Positions 8,375-16,761 are shown, numbered from the stretch's first letter. The stretch is 59,567 bases of DNA from CAZTAO01 sp964611645 (GCA_964611645.1 CAZTAO010000025.1:1-59567); one strand, 5' to 3'. Program-made: numbers and translations. The notes: generated by a model from the sequence alone, not told the origin.

Positions 8375-10414
8375 CTAGCTCGGTGTAACTCTGATCGCAA
8401 CAAAATCCAGCGCCCCGACTGCTATCGGCAGACGCGCCACCATGTTTGCGCCGTCTCTGCTGAGCTGAGAAGGCTCGACTGTGCCAAACTTGCCGTCAGC
8501 GCATACAACCTCGAATTTGGGTCCGTCTGTCGGCCACGCGAATGTCAGCTTCAGCTCGTCCCAGGGGTCGGTCTCGAAGTTGAGGACGGCGATGAACGTA
8601 TATCCGTTGTAGTCACGCCGAACCGGCATCATCCACGCGCCGCCATCCGCGAACAGGTCGACACTGTCCCTGCCAAGCCACTTCACAACGTTCTGAAGCT
8701 GCGTTCGCCGCTGCCAGTTCATAAAGCCGACCGTCGGGCCTTTCCAGAGGTCGAACGGGTAGACCGCCACTCGTCCGCCGAGCGAGTTTTCAAACAACGT
8801 CATCCCCGGCATCACGGCCTCGTGATTCGTGTCGACAAACACCGAGGCAGCCACGGCCCTGTTCGCAGGCTCCAACTCGTATATGTAGCCGAGGAATGGG
8901 TTGACTGTGTGCCTGGCGGACATATATATCGGATCACCCGGGGACCTCTCTCCAGCCAGGTTATCGCGCTCAGCGCTGATGGTCAGGTCGCCTCTGTCCA
9001 CACGCTTGCCGGTCTTTACTCCGAGCAGGTGGCCATATCCCATCTCGCTCAGGGTGCTTGCGCAGTGGCCGTCCAGCAGAGCGCCCCTGCCGAGAATCTC
9101 GCCTATCTGAGCGTCTGAGAGCGAACGCACTGACTGGCCGGTGAGCGCGTACACGCCGGACCCACCATTGAGGAACACTGGGATGCCGCTTCCTTGCAGA
9201 GGCAGCATCCATCCTTCGCCGTCAAACGTGAAACCCTCGCAACCCTCGTCAGGAGCCAGTTGGACGAAATCTCCATATCTCTTATTATACGGGATTGATA
9301 CCCCTCGGGGTTTACCGCCAGGACCCGCAATAGAAGCGATAGCATCGATAGCCGGCTTCGTAGCTTTGAGCATCTTGCCAAGTCTTTGGTCTTCATCTAT
9401 GGGGGTGCCAAGCATGTCGAACAAGTTCATTGTGATGCTGCGGTTGCCCACTATCTGGGACAGCGCAATCTGCAGGCGGGTCATTGAAGTGGACTTGGAG
9501 TAGCAGGTGTAGAGGCTGTTCTCCAGCTCGGGGCAGTTCTCCGCCTCTGCTGGGATGCACGCCATTTCCTTGAAGAAGTCGAACCCATCCGGCAGGAATG
9601 CAATCGCTCGGCTCTCCTCGTAGGCTGCGAGGCTAGTTCGAGTCAGGGGCTTGTTTTGACCCGCTAGGGTGCGGATCGCCTTGTCCCACCATCTGCCGTC
9701 AGTCGACCAACTCTGCATCAACCCAAGCCTGGTCTGCGGAGACTCCGCGTGCACCGACTTCTCTATTTCGGCGCATACCCCCACAAGTATCTCCCCCTGG
9801 AAGTCCAGCCATTGCGCACGGATGGGGTCCGGCTCGCCCGGGGCAACCATTCTGGCCGCAAGCTCCTCGCGAGCTATCGGTTTGCCGATTCGCTCGGAGA
9901 AGAGTCTCAGGTGGGCGTCGCAGTAGCATCCCATTCGGCAAGCGCTGGTGGCGAATGTCTTGAAGTCGTCTTCCAGCCACAGCTTATCCGGACTTGTGGT
10001 GGCATGGAGCCTGTAGTTTCCCACCACCCAACTTCGCCAACCTGGGCTGAGGGGGCAGGCCATCTCAGAAGCGGTCTCGCCGAGTGGGTCAACTCGCCAC
10101 CAGAATCCTTCCGGCGGCCCATCGGGGTAGCGACGACGGCCTATGTGGTTCATCGTGAGCCATGGGTTGATGGAGAAGACTATGCCGGCTTCATCCTGCA
10201 GTTCATGCGCCCGATGGAGCCATCTCACATACTCCCGCACCATTTCCAGCGGCGTGAACCCGTGATTGAACTCTTCAGCGTCGACCTTCCAGATGATCTC
10301 GCCGATCTCGGCGAGTCTGCAGAACTCGATAGTCTCGAGGATTGTGGCTTCTACTTTCCAGAGCGGCAGGTTGCGCCGAAGCATATACTGTGCGGTTTTC
10401 GCAGTCTTTGCCAA
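8375..10414 (-). CDS. Putative TIM-barrel glycoside hydrolase-like protein
   Basis: About 679 residues, no signal peptide. The first two thirds look like a glycoside hydrolase barrel of the GH42-like kind (WKVDAEEFNHGFTPLEM near the N-terminus, SINPWLTMNHIGRRR, DFQGEILVGVCAEIEKS with candidate acidic residues). The last third resembles the beta-rich C-terminal domain seen in such enzymes (YNGYTFIAVLNFETDPWDELKLTF). The family cannot be named with certainty, nor the substrate. I chose TTG 10414 because GGAG lies 7 bases upstream; the ATG at 10384 has no ribosome site, and the frame upstream runs into a strong hairpin. First gene of a two-gene unit with the UroD-like gene. Confidence 0.65.
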   Translation of the reverse strand: MAKTAKTAQYMLRRNLPLWKVEATILETIEFCRLAEIGEIIWKVDAEEFNHGFTPLEMVREYVRWLHRAHELQDEAGIVFSINPWLTMNHIGRRRYPDGPPEGFWWRVDPLGETASEMACPLSPGWRSWVVGNYRLHATTSPDKLWLEDDFKTFATSACRMGCYCDAHLRLFSERIGKPIAREELAARMVAPGEPDPIRAQWLDFQGEILVGVCAEIEKSVHAESPQTRLGLMQSWSTDGRWWDKAIRTLAGQNKPLTRTSLAAYEESRAIAFLPDGFDFFKEMACIPAEAENCPELENSLYTCYSKSTSMTRLQIALSQIVGNRSITMNLFDMLGTPIDEDQRLGKMLKATKPAIDAIASIAGPGGKPRGVSIPYNKRYGDFVQLAPDEGCEGFTFDGEGWMLPLQGSGIPVFLNGGSGVYALTGQSVRSLSDAQIGEILGRGALLDGHCASTLSEMGYGHLLGVKTGKRVDRGDLTISAERDNLAGERSPGDPIYMSARHTVNPFLGYIYELEPANRAVAASVFVDTNHEAVMPGMTLFENSLGGRVAVYPFDLWKGPTVGFMNWQRRTQLQNVVKWLGRDSVDLFADGGAWMMPVRRDYNGYTFIAVLNFETDPWDELKLTFAWPTDGPKFEVVCADGKFGTVEPSQLSRDGANMVARLPIAVGALDFVAIRVTPS

Positions 10415-10431
10415 TCGCGTTCTCCATACCC

Positions 10432-10465
10432 AAAAAAAGAAATGCGGCTGCCGAAGCAACCGCAC
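10432..10465 (-). terminator. Rho-independent terminator-like hairpin
   Basis: On the minus strand TGCGGTTGC, a TTCG tetraloop and GCAGCCGCA form a stem directly followed by TTTCTTTTTTT. It can end transcripts of the 10530-11324 gene. Because a promoter lies just upstream (10469-10497), it would also form in the 5' leader of the glycosidase-like gene. Confidence 0.75.
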
Positions 10466-10468
10466 TCT

Positions 10469-10497
10469 AGACTATCACCAGGCCTCATGCTTGTCAA
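10469..10497 (-). promoter_or_regulatory. Possible promoter of the glycosidase/UroD-like pair
   Basis: On the minus strand a perfect TTGACA (10497-10492) is 17 bases from TAGTCT (10474-10469), a weak -10. The predicted start near 10462 would place the hairpin at 10432-10465 at the very 5' end of the message. Confidence 0.4.
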
Positions 10498-10529
10498 TCG
10501 AGTCACTCAAGACCCAACTGGGTGAGAAC

Positions 10530-11324
10530 CTATATCTTGGTCAGCATCGTGTACGTGCGCTCAACCTTCTCAACCTTCGGCTTCCCGGCGTCGTTCTGGC
10601 CGACTGTTACCGTGGTAACGGTGCTCGAAATCTTCAGAAGGCTGCAGTCGTCGGCGGAGATGAGAATGTAGTTTCGGCCTCTAATTCTGAAGCCGTTAAC
10701 TGGAACGACGGCAGTACTATCGGCCTCTATTCCAGCAGTGAACTCCTGATATATCCGCCAGGCTCGCTTATCACCGAACATGTCGGGGCCAACCAACGTC
10801 GAAACCAGCTTCGCTGTTCCCTTGTCGCCCAGCAGGGCCACGTCCGTTGTCCAACTCTGGCCCACGGAGATCGGCTCGTCCGGCAGAGCGATGGAAACCG
10901 GGGATGATGCAGCCACAGGCTCATCGGTACCCAGTTGGCCTACCGAGTCCTGATAGAGCAAAGAACTCCCATTGGGCTTGATCAGAAGTTTCACGGGAAG
11001 CGGCAAGGTTGCCTCGCCGAGTTCCTTATCGCCGGAAACAGCGAACTGATCGAATGCCACGCTGACATTCGCCACTCCGTTCGCATCGACGCTGTTGACC
11101 GTCTGCGATACGACAATCGTGCTCGCCTTGCTCGAGGTGCGCAGGTCGCCACCGGTGTCCTGGTTATACGCGGCTGCATCACGCCCTGATGACATCGCGT
11201 ACTTGGCAACGCTTCCGGCGCTGAACTTGTACTGGAGCTTCACCGTCTGGGCAAACGATGGGATTGAGCAGGCGACAACAATCGCCACTATCGCGAAAAC
11301 TGCGAGCATACTTCTTCTTGCCAC
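10530..11324 (-). CDS. Secreted protein of unknown function (DUF6263-like)
   Basis: A 264-residue protein with a clear Sec signal peptide (MLAVFAIVAIVVACSIPSFAQ). The mature part is predicted beta-rich and shows the pattern of lipid-binding-like periplasmic proteins: KLQYKFSAGSVAKYAMSS near the start, a long alternation of hydrophobic strands (VSVAFDQFAV, WTTDVALL), and a C-terminal strand pair ending KVERTYTMLTKI. This resembles DUF6263, but I cannot confirm it. GTG at 11324 is taken as the start with GGGGAGA upstream. It is the last of three consecutive minus-strand genes for secreted or membrane-anchored proteins (14021 down to 10530), probably one transcript ending at the hairpin at 10432-10465. 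Confidence 0.75.
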   Translation of the reverse strand: MARRSMLAVFAIVAIVVACSIPSFAQTVKLQYKFSAGSVAKYAMSSGRDAAAYNQDTGGDLRTSSKASTIVVSQTVNSVDANGVANVSVAFDQFAVSGDKELGEATLPLPVKLLIKPNGSSLLYQDSVGQLGTDEPVAASSPVSIALPDEPISVGQSWTTDVALLGDKGTAKLVSTLVGPDMFGDKRAWRIYQEFTAGIEADSTAVVPVNGFRIRGRNYILISADDCSLLKISSTVTTVTVGQNDAGKPKVEKVERTYTMLTKI

Positions 11325-11387
11325 TTCGTTACTCTCCCCTAAATACAGATTTCCTGTTGGCTCTGGTTTCGACTATTCCGCGTCCAC

Positions 11388-13085
11388 TTACTTACTGAAT
11401 GGCATTACATAACCGTATTCGTAATCGTTGTCCTTGGAGCTTCCCGCGCCGCCAAATACGTTCAGCTTGGTCAGCACGGAATCCGCTTTCTTCTGGGCGG
11501 CCGGATCCATATCGGGCCTGAAAATATTCACAATGGCAGCGAGGTCGCCATACACCAGGAACTCGCCCTTAGTAGGCAGGAATTCCTGGACCATTCTGAA
11601 CCCCGGTGCGGAGGAAAGCGTTTTGCCTTTGCCGCTGGCTGCCGCAAGCGCAAATACGTAAGCTGCCTCGGGCTGGTTCCCGGCAGCAAAGACCAGCTTG
11701 TTCTTTGCCTGCCCAAAGGCGATGCCGGGTTGGTTTGGTTGTCCGACGAAGACCGATACCTGTTGTCCAGCCACGAATGTCTGCCTGATGCCGACTGCCT
11801 TCACTTTCGGGGCCGCCAGCACTTTTGCCACCGTGCCGCGCATTTCATCCGGGTTGCCGACTCCCGCTACCATGTGCAAGGTGCCAGGGAACTCCGCCCG
11901 CGTAATCTTCTTCGCGGGGATATAGTATACCACTATATCGGTCAACTTCTCAAGAATGTCTGCAAACAAATCTACACCGATTGTCTGGTTCGCCTCTTTC
12001 ATAGTGGTATCGAACTGCTTCTTGTAGGACGGGTTGGCCTCGAACTGCTTGCGCAGGTCTGCCCATGTCTTGGTCAGGTTCTTGGCGGACATCGCGAATG
12101 CCGCATTCCTGGGTATCATCCCGGCCAGTTCAGCCAGCGGCACCTGCGTTCCTCCGGGGATAGGATCTCTTGTGATTCCGCGCACTTTGCAGGACAACCC
12201 CCGGCCCGTGAGAGATACCTCCCCCACTGCCGCAATGTAGTTCTCCAGGTTATGTTTCATCGATTCCGCGAAGCCCGGCTCTTCGTTTCCTGGAACGGAT
12301 TTCAGTTGGGGCCTCATGAGTTTGTAGTAGCCTGGGCCGGAGACGTACACGGACATGACCGTCGATCTGTCGGGTCTGGACAGGCGGCTGAAATTGGGGT
12401 CTTTGGCGATGGACGGCCCACCTTTGCTGCAATCAACAATCAGCTTGAAGGAGGACGCGGGGTACCCCACCGCCAGGCTGCCATCCACCACCCCAAACCC
12501 GAACGCCGCAGGGCCGTTGGTGTCGACAATCTTGTACTTCACGCCGCTGTAATCGGCATCTACAGTTCGCATCCCCTGTTCGCCGAGATGCTTCATCACG
12601 AGATCAAACAGCTTGGCTGCGTTTCTGGGGTTCCTGGCCTCAACAATAAGCGCCATTTCGGGAGCTGTCCCATTCATCTCGGCTAGAACGGCCAATCCGG
12701 CCTTTCCACTCAACAGTGGCAAGACCTCCCTGTCTACATCCAGTTGGGTTTCCTGTTTGACTGACTTGAACAACTCCTCCTCGGGCTTCTCAACGCCGAG
12801 GTCTTTCATAATGCTCATCAAGACCGCGTAACCCGAGGACTTGGCGGGGCTCCGGGTGAAATCGAGCGTCATCGCCATGGCCACGTCCGCCGGCAGCAGC
12901 GCCGCCACACTCATCGTCCTGGCGGGTTTGCGCATGACCGAGTAGGCGAACAGCGAAGCGGCGACGAGAACCAGCGCCAGCGCACATATCGGCCCTCGAC
13001 CCTTGCAGGCATCAGGCCCGGCAGGCTTCCCATTCGCAGGGACAGAAGCGTTCTCGCTGCCTTGCGGGGCAGTTGTCTCGTCCAT
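11388..13085 (-). CDS. DUF3352-like membrane-anchored protein
   Basis: A 565-residue protein. About 30 polar N-terminal residues precede one membrane segment (GPICALALVLVAASLFAYSVM), so it is anchored with the bulk outside. The region after it (SVAALLPADVAMAMTLDFTRS) and the repeated fold halves with LEKLTDIVVYYIP, GTVAKVLAAPKV and LSSAPGFRMVQEFLP match DUF3352, a family of secreted or surface proteins without known function. Its low cysteine content and many Ala/Lys residues suit a soluble extracytoplasmic domain. ATG 13085 has a GAGGAT site just upstream. Its neighbours on both sides are also exported proteins transcribed the same way. Confidence 0.75.
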   Translation of the reverse strand: MDETTAPQGSENASVPANGKPAGPDACKGRGPICALALVLVAASLFAYSVMRKPARTMSVAALLPADVAMAMTLDFTRSPAKSSGYAVLMSIMKDLGVEKPEEELFKSVKQETQLDVDREVLPLLSGKAGLAVLAEMNGTAPEMALIVEARNPRNAAKLFDLVMKHLGEQGMRTVDADYSGVKYKIVDTNGPAAFGFGVVDGSLAVGYPASSFKLIVDCSKGGPSIAKDPNFSRLSRPDRSTVMSVYVSGPGYYKLMRPQLKSVPGNEEPGFAESMKHNLENYIAAVGEVSLTGRGLSCKVRGITRDPIPGGTQVPLAELAGMIPRNAAFAMSAKNLTKTWADLRKQFEANPSYKKQFDTTMKEANQTIGVDLFADILEKLTDIVVYYIPAKKITRAEFPGTLHMVAGVGNPDEMRGTVAKVLAAPKVKAVGIRQTFVAGQQVSVFVGQPNQPGIAFGQAKNKLVFAAGNQPEAAYVFALAAASGKGKTLSSAPGFRMVQEFLPTKGEFLVYGDLAAIVNIFRPDMDPAAQKKADSVLTKLNVFGGAGSSKDNDYEYGYVMPFSK

Positions 13086-13160
13086 GGTTATCCTCGTTTT
13101 GATTTCGCTACAGGTGTGACCGCACTAGACAGACGGGAACTAGACACACCAAGGTGTCTG

Positions 13161-14021
13161 CTACGGAATCTTCTGCTTGGCCTTGAGTTTGGTCCATTCG
13201 GCTTCCGGGATTCGTTTCACATGGCCGTCCACAAAGCAGACAGCTCGCACGTTGCTGCCATCAGGCACCGGCTCAAACGCTGCCACCGTGGCAGCCGGAT
13301 CAGCTATCTTGGCCAGGGTCTTGCCGGACAGATTCGGGTTGAACTGGTAAGGCAGCTTTGAACCCGGATGGATGAAGACCGCGGTGTTCTTGACGTAAGG
13401 CTCGAGGACCTTTCGGACCTTCTCCTGACTCTTCATCGGCGGATAGACCTCATCGTAGTCCTGAACATACTGCAACATGGCCAGGCCGACCTGCTTGAGA
13501 TTCGACATTGAGTCGGCTTCCGCTTCCTTCACGTCGAGCATCCTTGTGGAGGTGATTTCCGCGTCCAGGTCAAACGGCGCCATCTCGGACAATTGGCCGA
13601 TCAGCCTCACGTTCACCAGGGCCAGAGACAGCTTGGTCTCGGGTGTGAGGGCATCGGGCTTTGGAGGTTCGGAGCCCCGCAGCGCCGACATGTCGAGTTG
13701 CTTGATGGTGGGGCGATAGGTCACGAGGTAGGTTTCCGAGGCAATCTTAACAGACTCGCCTTTGGTGTAGTAGTGTTGAGAACCACCCATAGCCCCGGCC
13801 ATCAGCGCGAGAAACGCGTCTCCGCTACTGCCTCCTGCGTCGGGAGTGCCTGATATTCTGGCGGAGGTCCATTCCGGCGTAAGGTCTTTGAGCATGAGTG
13901 TCAGAGGAAAGAGTTTGCCTGAGACGATCTGCTGGAGCGCAGCTCCGGTGTCGGAGTTGTCCTGGGCAAACACGGGAGCGGAGAGCAATACAACCGCAAG
14001 CACAAGAATCGCGAGTCGCAT
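13161..14021 (-). CDS. Secreted protein with a DUF1559/H-X9-DG-like C-terminal domain but no prepilin helix
   Basis: A 286-residue protein with an ordinary Sec signal peptide (MRLAILVLAVVLLSAPVFAQ). Residues from about 170 onward read SNLKQVGLAMLQYVQDYDEVYPP, then end with RAVCFVDGHVKRIPEAEWTKLK. This is the arrangement found in prepilin-like H-X9-DG (DUF1559-type) proteins: a SNLKQIG start after the pilin helix, then a terminal DGH motif. Here the type IV pilin N-terminus is replaced by a cleavable signal plus about 140 unrelated residues. ATG 14021 follows GAGGTG at proper spacing; the GTG three codons upstream is the ribosome-site region itself. First gene of the exported-protein trio. Confidence 0.75.
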   Translation of the reverse strand: MRLAILVLAVVLLSAPVFAQDNSDTGAALQQIVSGKLFPLTLMLKDLTPEWTSARISGTPDAGGSSGDAFLALMAGAMGGSQHYYTKGESVKIASETYLVTYRPTIKQLDMSALRGSEPPKPDALTPETKLSLALVNVRLIGQLSEMAPFDLDAEITSTRMLDVKEAEADSMSNLKQVGLAMLQYVQDYDEVYPPMKSQEKVRKVLEPYVKNTAVFIHPGSKLPYQFNPNLSGKTLAKIADPAATVAAFEPVPDGSNVRAVCFVDGHVKRIPEAEWTKLKAKQKIP

Positions 14022-14071
14022 TTCAATCACCTCGTATATTGGAATCAGCGGGACTGTGGAGCGTGTGGCTT

Positions 14072-14100
14072 ATTATACGACACCACGCAAGACAACACAA
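14072..14100 (-). promoter_or_regulatory. Promoter for the secreted-protein trio
   Basis: On the minus strand TTGTGT (14100-14095) and a perfect TATAAT (14077-14072) are 17 bases apart, about 50 bases before the ATG at 14021. Confidence 0.6.
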
Positions 14101-14154
14101 CCCTCCAATTAGAAAAAAAGAAGGACGATGGGGAAACACCGACAAAGTCTGCCT

Positions 14155-14565
14155 TTAGGTTGTAAGCAGCACAATGGCTACCACGGCGAGCACAGCCCCC
14201 ACCCACTGGCTTCTGGACAGCCGCTCCCTCCAGATAATCATCGAGACAAGGGAGGTGAGCACCAGGCAGGAGATGCTTCTGACCGGGAATGCGAAGAACG
14301 CGTCAGTGGTCTTGAGGACGTGCAGGAACATCAGCATGGCGATTGCGTTGCTGCTTCCCATCGTCAGGCCAATGAGAGCGTCTGTACGGTTCCCGCGTTC
14401 CTTGCGGACGATGGTCATGACAAGGCCGATGGCAAAAGCGGTGGCATAGTAGCTCAGCACGAAGATGGTGATGAACGCCGACAACCCCAACTTGGCAAGC
14501 GCGGCATTTGTGATGGCAGTGAGCCCGGAGAAGAGGAACGAAAGGAAGAGCAGCAGCAGGCTCAT
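14155..14565 (-). CDS. EamA/DMT-type half transporter, second subunit
   Basis: A 136-residue protein that is almost entirely hydrophobic, with five probable membrane segments. It corresponds in size to one EamA repeat of the drug/metabolite transporter superfamily. The C-terminal LVSMIIWRERLSRSQWVGAVLAVVAIVLL is the characteristic last-helix pattern of an EamA unit (short basic/acidic loop RERLS, then QWxGAxL). A full EamA transporter has two such repeats in one chain of about 300 residues; here the halves are separate. Its ATG overlaps the stop of the preceding half by 4 bases and has GGGAGGTGA upstream, so both are made together and presumably form a heterodimer. Substrate unknown. Confidence 0.75.
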   Translation of the reverse strand: MSLLLLFLSFLFSGLTAITNAALAKLGLSAFITIFVLSYYATAFAIGLVMTIVRKERGNRTDALIGLTMGSSNAIAMLMFLHVLKTTDAFFAFPVRSISCLVLTSLVSMIIWRERLSRSQWVGAVLAVVAIVLLTT

Positions 14566-14999
14566 TTCGTCTCACCTCCCTCTATCGCGGCTCTTCGGCC
14601 AAACAGCAGCAGGCTTACCGCAATGAGAACCAACCCAATAATCTGTTTGACGCTGGGGTGCTCGCCCCAGATGAGAAGGCCCGCCAGGACCGGAAATGCA
14701 ACCGACAGGTTGATCACGGTCCAGGAAGCTGAGAGCTTTCCGGTGCGGATATGGTAGAAGAAGCTCAAAGTCGCTATGAACATGCCGACGCCGGTGAGTA
14801 TGCCGAGGTGGATGGCTTGAGAGTTGGTGGGTAGCCGACCCTCGATAAGCGCGACAACCGCAGTGGTTGCTGTCGCGCCAAAATACATCCACACGTTCAC
14901 CATATTCAGGTTGCACTTCTTCACCGCTGCCAGGTTGTAGCAGAGGCCGAAAAGAACAACCAGGATTATCGATCCGCTGAGCAGCAGAAACGTTACCAA
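14562..14999 (-). CDS. EamA/DMT-type half transporter, first subunit
   Basis: A 145-residue membrane protein with four or five hydrophobic helices, again the size of a single EamA repeat. The terminal part (SVAFPVLAGLLIWGEHPSVKQIIGLVLIAVSLLLFG) repeats the EamA pattern: helix, WGExxS loop with a Gln, and a final helix. The start is TTG at 14999 with a modest GGGGT site; no better start exists in frame. The 3' end overlaps the start of the second half (ATGA), which is typical of paired small transporters that work as obligate heterodimers. It lies upstream of ricT in divergent orientation. Confidence 0.72.
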   Translation of the reverse strand: MVTFLLLSGSIILVVLFGLCYNLAAVKKCNLNMVNVWMYFGATATTAVVALIEGRLPTNSQAIHLGILTGVGMFIATLSFFYHIRTGKLSASWTVINLSVAFPVLAGLLIWGEHPSVKQIIGLVLIAVSLLLFGRRAAIEGGETK

Positions 15000-15106
15000 G
15001 CGTGTTACCCCGTTTTGTTTCTCTGTATGTACACTTCCACGCGGGACGGGGTCAGTCCTCTAGTTGGTGTGGAATGGGGAGGCAAACCGGAAACCGTGCG
15101 CGTGGT

Positions 15107-15135
15107 TTGCTGCGGGAGGCTGGTTGTGTTAGAAT
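15107..15135 (+). promoter_or_regulatory. Promoter for ricT-fmdB-metG
   Basis: TTGCTG (15107-15112) and TAGAAT (15130-15135) are 17 bases apart, predicting a start near 15142 and a leader of about 80 bases before the TTG at 15222. Confidence 0.6.
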
Positions 15136-15221
15136 TCAGTGTGCGTAGAAGCATATATGAGGGTATTCTGCGCCTGCTGGGACACAGCCGGCTGGCGCAA
15201 TATTAGACACGGAGCAATCCT

Positions 15222-16493
15222 TTGCCACAGGTTGTTGGCGTTACTTTCAGGAGAGTCGGTAAGGTCTACTTCTTCGATCCCGGAGACCTGACGCTCAAAG
15301 AGGGCGAGTTTGTCCTTGTTGAGACCGCGCGAGGCGTCGAGTTCGGCGAGGTGGTCCAGGCGCCGAGAATGGTCGCCGAAGAGGAGCTTGTCGCACCGCT
15401 GAAGAGGATAGTTCGAGTCGCGACTCAGGCCGATGTCGAGCGCGACGCGTCGAACAAGGAAAAAGAGAAGCAGGCGATGGCGATGTGCGAGGGCAAGGTG
15501 CACGAACACAAACTGCCGATGAAGCTGTTGGACGCTGAATACTCGTTCGATGGTGCCACGGCCACGTTTTCTTTCTCTGCGGAAGCAAGAGTTGATTTCC
15601 GCGACCTGGTCAAAGACCTCTCGACCATGCTCAAGTGCAAGGTCCAGCTTCACCAGATAGGCGTAAGGGACGAAGCTAAGTTGGTGGGCGGATATGGAAG
15701 CTGCGGCCGGTCTCTGTGCTGCGCTTCTTACCTGAAGACATTCGAGCCCATCTCCATGAAGATGGCCAAAGACCAGAGCCTTTTCCTCAATCCCGCGAAG
15801 TTTTCAGGGGTGTGCGGCAAGCTGATGTGCTGCCTGCGGTACGAGCACGAGTTCTACCGGGATGCGCAGAAGACCCTGCCCCTGGCGGGCGCAGTTATCG
15901 AGTGCGAGCACGGTCGCTGCAGGATACTAGATGTGAACATAGTCTCCGACATGCTGACCGTTGAAGATGAGCAGGGCGCGCACTTCCAGGTGAATGCCAG
16001 GAAGCTGCGCCTTGGAGGCCTTTGCCGGAGACATGGCACGGCCTGTTGCATGAATGAGAAGAACTGCGTTGCGCTTGCTGTCCGAGATGATTACCTCGAG
16101 GAGACTTCCGTCGAGCCTCTGGACCAGCCTGTTGTTTTCAAGGCCGAGCGACCTCGCCAGGAGCCTAGAGCCGAGCGACCACGTCCGGAGCCAAAGGCCG
16201 AGCGAGATAGTGCGGCTAAGTCCGATTCCTCTCTGAGAGGTGTCAGATTCCGAGAGCCGGGGAACAAACCGACTTCCAGGCGCCCCGCACAGGCCGCGCC
16301 TCCTCCGCCTCCCGCGCAGGAGCCTCAGCCCAAGCCGGAATCCGCCGCGCCTGCCGGAACTGACGGAGCAGAGAAGCCCAAGAGTTCGAGGAACCGGCGA
16401 GGCAGATATGGCCGTGGCCGCAGACGCGGGCCTCGTCCGGGTGGTGAGAACCCGGAGAGCGGGAGCCAGGACACCGGGGGCGACGGGAGCTAG
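15222..16493 (+). CDS. ricT: PSP1-domain protein, RicT (YaaT) family, with basic proline-rich tail
   Basis: A 423-residue cytoplasmic protein. Residues 1-270 are the PSP1 domain: VVGVTFRRVGKVYFFDPG at the start, and the paired cysteine motifs CGRSLCCASYL and CGKLMCCLRYE that in Bacillus RicT (YaaT) take part in Fe-S cluster binding within the Ric complex, which promotes RNase Y-dependent RNA processing. A further Cys cluster (CRRHGTACCMNEKNC, about residues 268-282) follows. The last 110 residues are low complexity, rich in Pro, Arg, Glu and Gly, ending in a GRYGRGRRRGPRPGG stretch that looks RNA-binding and is not part of the usual family. TTG start with GGAG 7 bases upstream. FmdB-like and metG genes follow directly. 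Confidence 0.85.
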   Translation: MPQVVGVTFRRVGKVYFFDPGDLTLKEGEFVLVETARGVEFGEVVQAPRMVAEEELVAPLKRIVRVATQADVERDASNKEKEKQAMAMCEGKVHEHKLPMKLLDAEYSFDGATATFSFSAEARVDFRDLVKDLSTMLKCKVQLHQIGVRDEAKLVGGYGSCGRSLCCASYLKTFEPISMKMAKDQSLFLNPAKFSGVCGKLMCCLRYEHEFYRDAQKTLPLAGAVIECEHGRCRILDVNIVSDMLTVEDEQGAHFQVNARKLRLGGLCRRHGTACCMNEKNCVALAVRDDYLEETSVEPLDQPVVFKAERPRQEPRAERPRPEPKAERDSAAKSDSSLRGVRFREPGNKPTSRRPAQAAPPPPPAQEPQPKPESAAPAGTDGAEKPKSSRNRRGRYGRGRRRGPRPGGENPESGSQDTGGDGS

Positions 16494-16497
16494 CGCT

Positions 16498-16728
16498 ATG
16501 CCGATCTATGAGTTCGTGTGCAAACCGTGTGGGAACAAGTTCGAGCTGCTGGTGCCTGCGTCCAAGCTGGACCAGGTTGATTGCCCTTCGTGCAAATCGG
16601 GTAAGGTAAAGCGGCTTATGTCTACGTTCGCCGCACGATCATCCGGCTCCGACGGCTCGCACTCGCACGGGGACGGTGGCTGCGCAAGCTGCGCCGCAGG
16701 CCACTGCTCAACCTGCACCAACCACTAA
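16498..16728 (+). CDS. FmdB-family zinc-ribbon protein
   Basis: A 76-residue protein. MPIYEFVCKPCGNKFELL with the second pair CPSCKSGKVKRLMS is the standard FmdB/CxxC zinc ribbon, probably binding one zinc through two CxxC pairs. After it comes a Ser/Gly/His segment and a second Cys cluster (CASCAAGHCSTC) that may bind another metal, a common end in this family. The ATG at 16498 lies 4 bases after the ricT stop, with GGGAG in the ricT end. Function is uncertain; members are described as regulatory or hypothetical. The link to metG is by position only. Confidence 0.85.
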   Translation: MPIYEFVCKPCGNKFELLVPASKLDQVDCPSCKSGKVKRLMSTFAARSSGSDGSHSHGDGGCASCAAGHCSTCTNH

Positions 16729-16761
16729 TCTGGTTCAACACAGAACCGAAAGGGCGCTGAC

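Noticed and set aside
10415..10465. A longer N-terminus of the glycosidase-like protein
   Set aside because: The added codons overlap the terminator-like hairpin; TTG 10414 has a proper GGAG.
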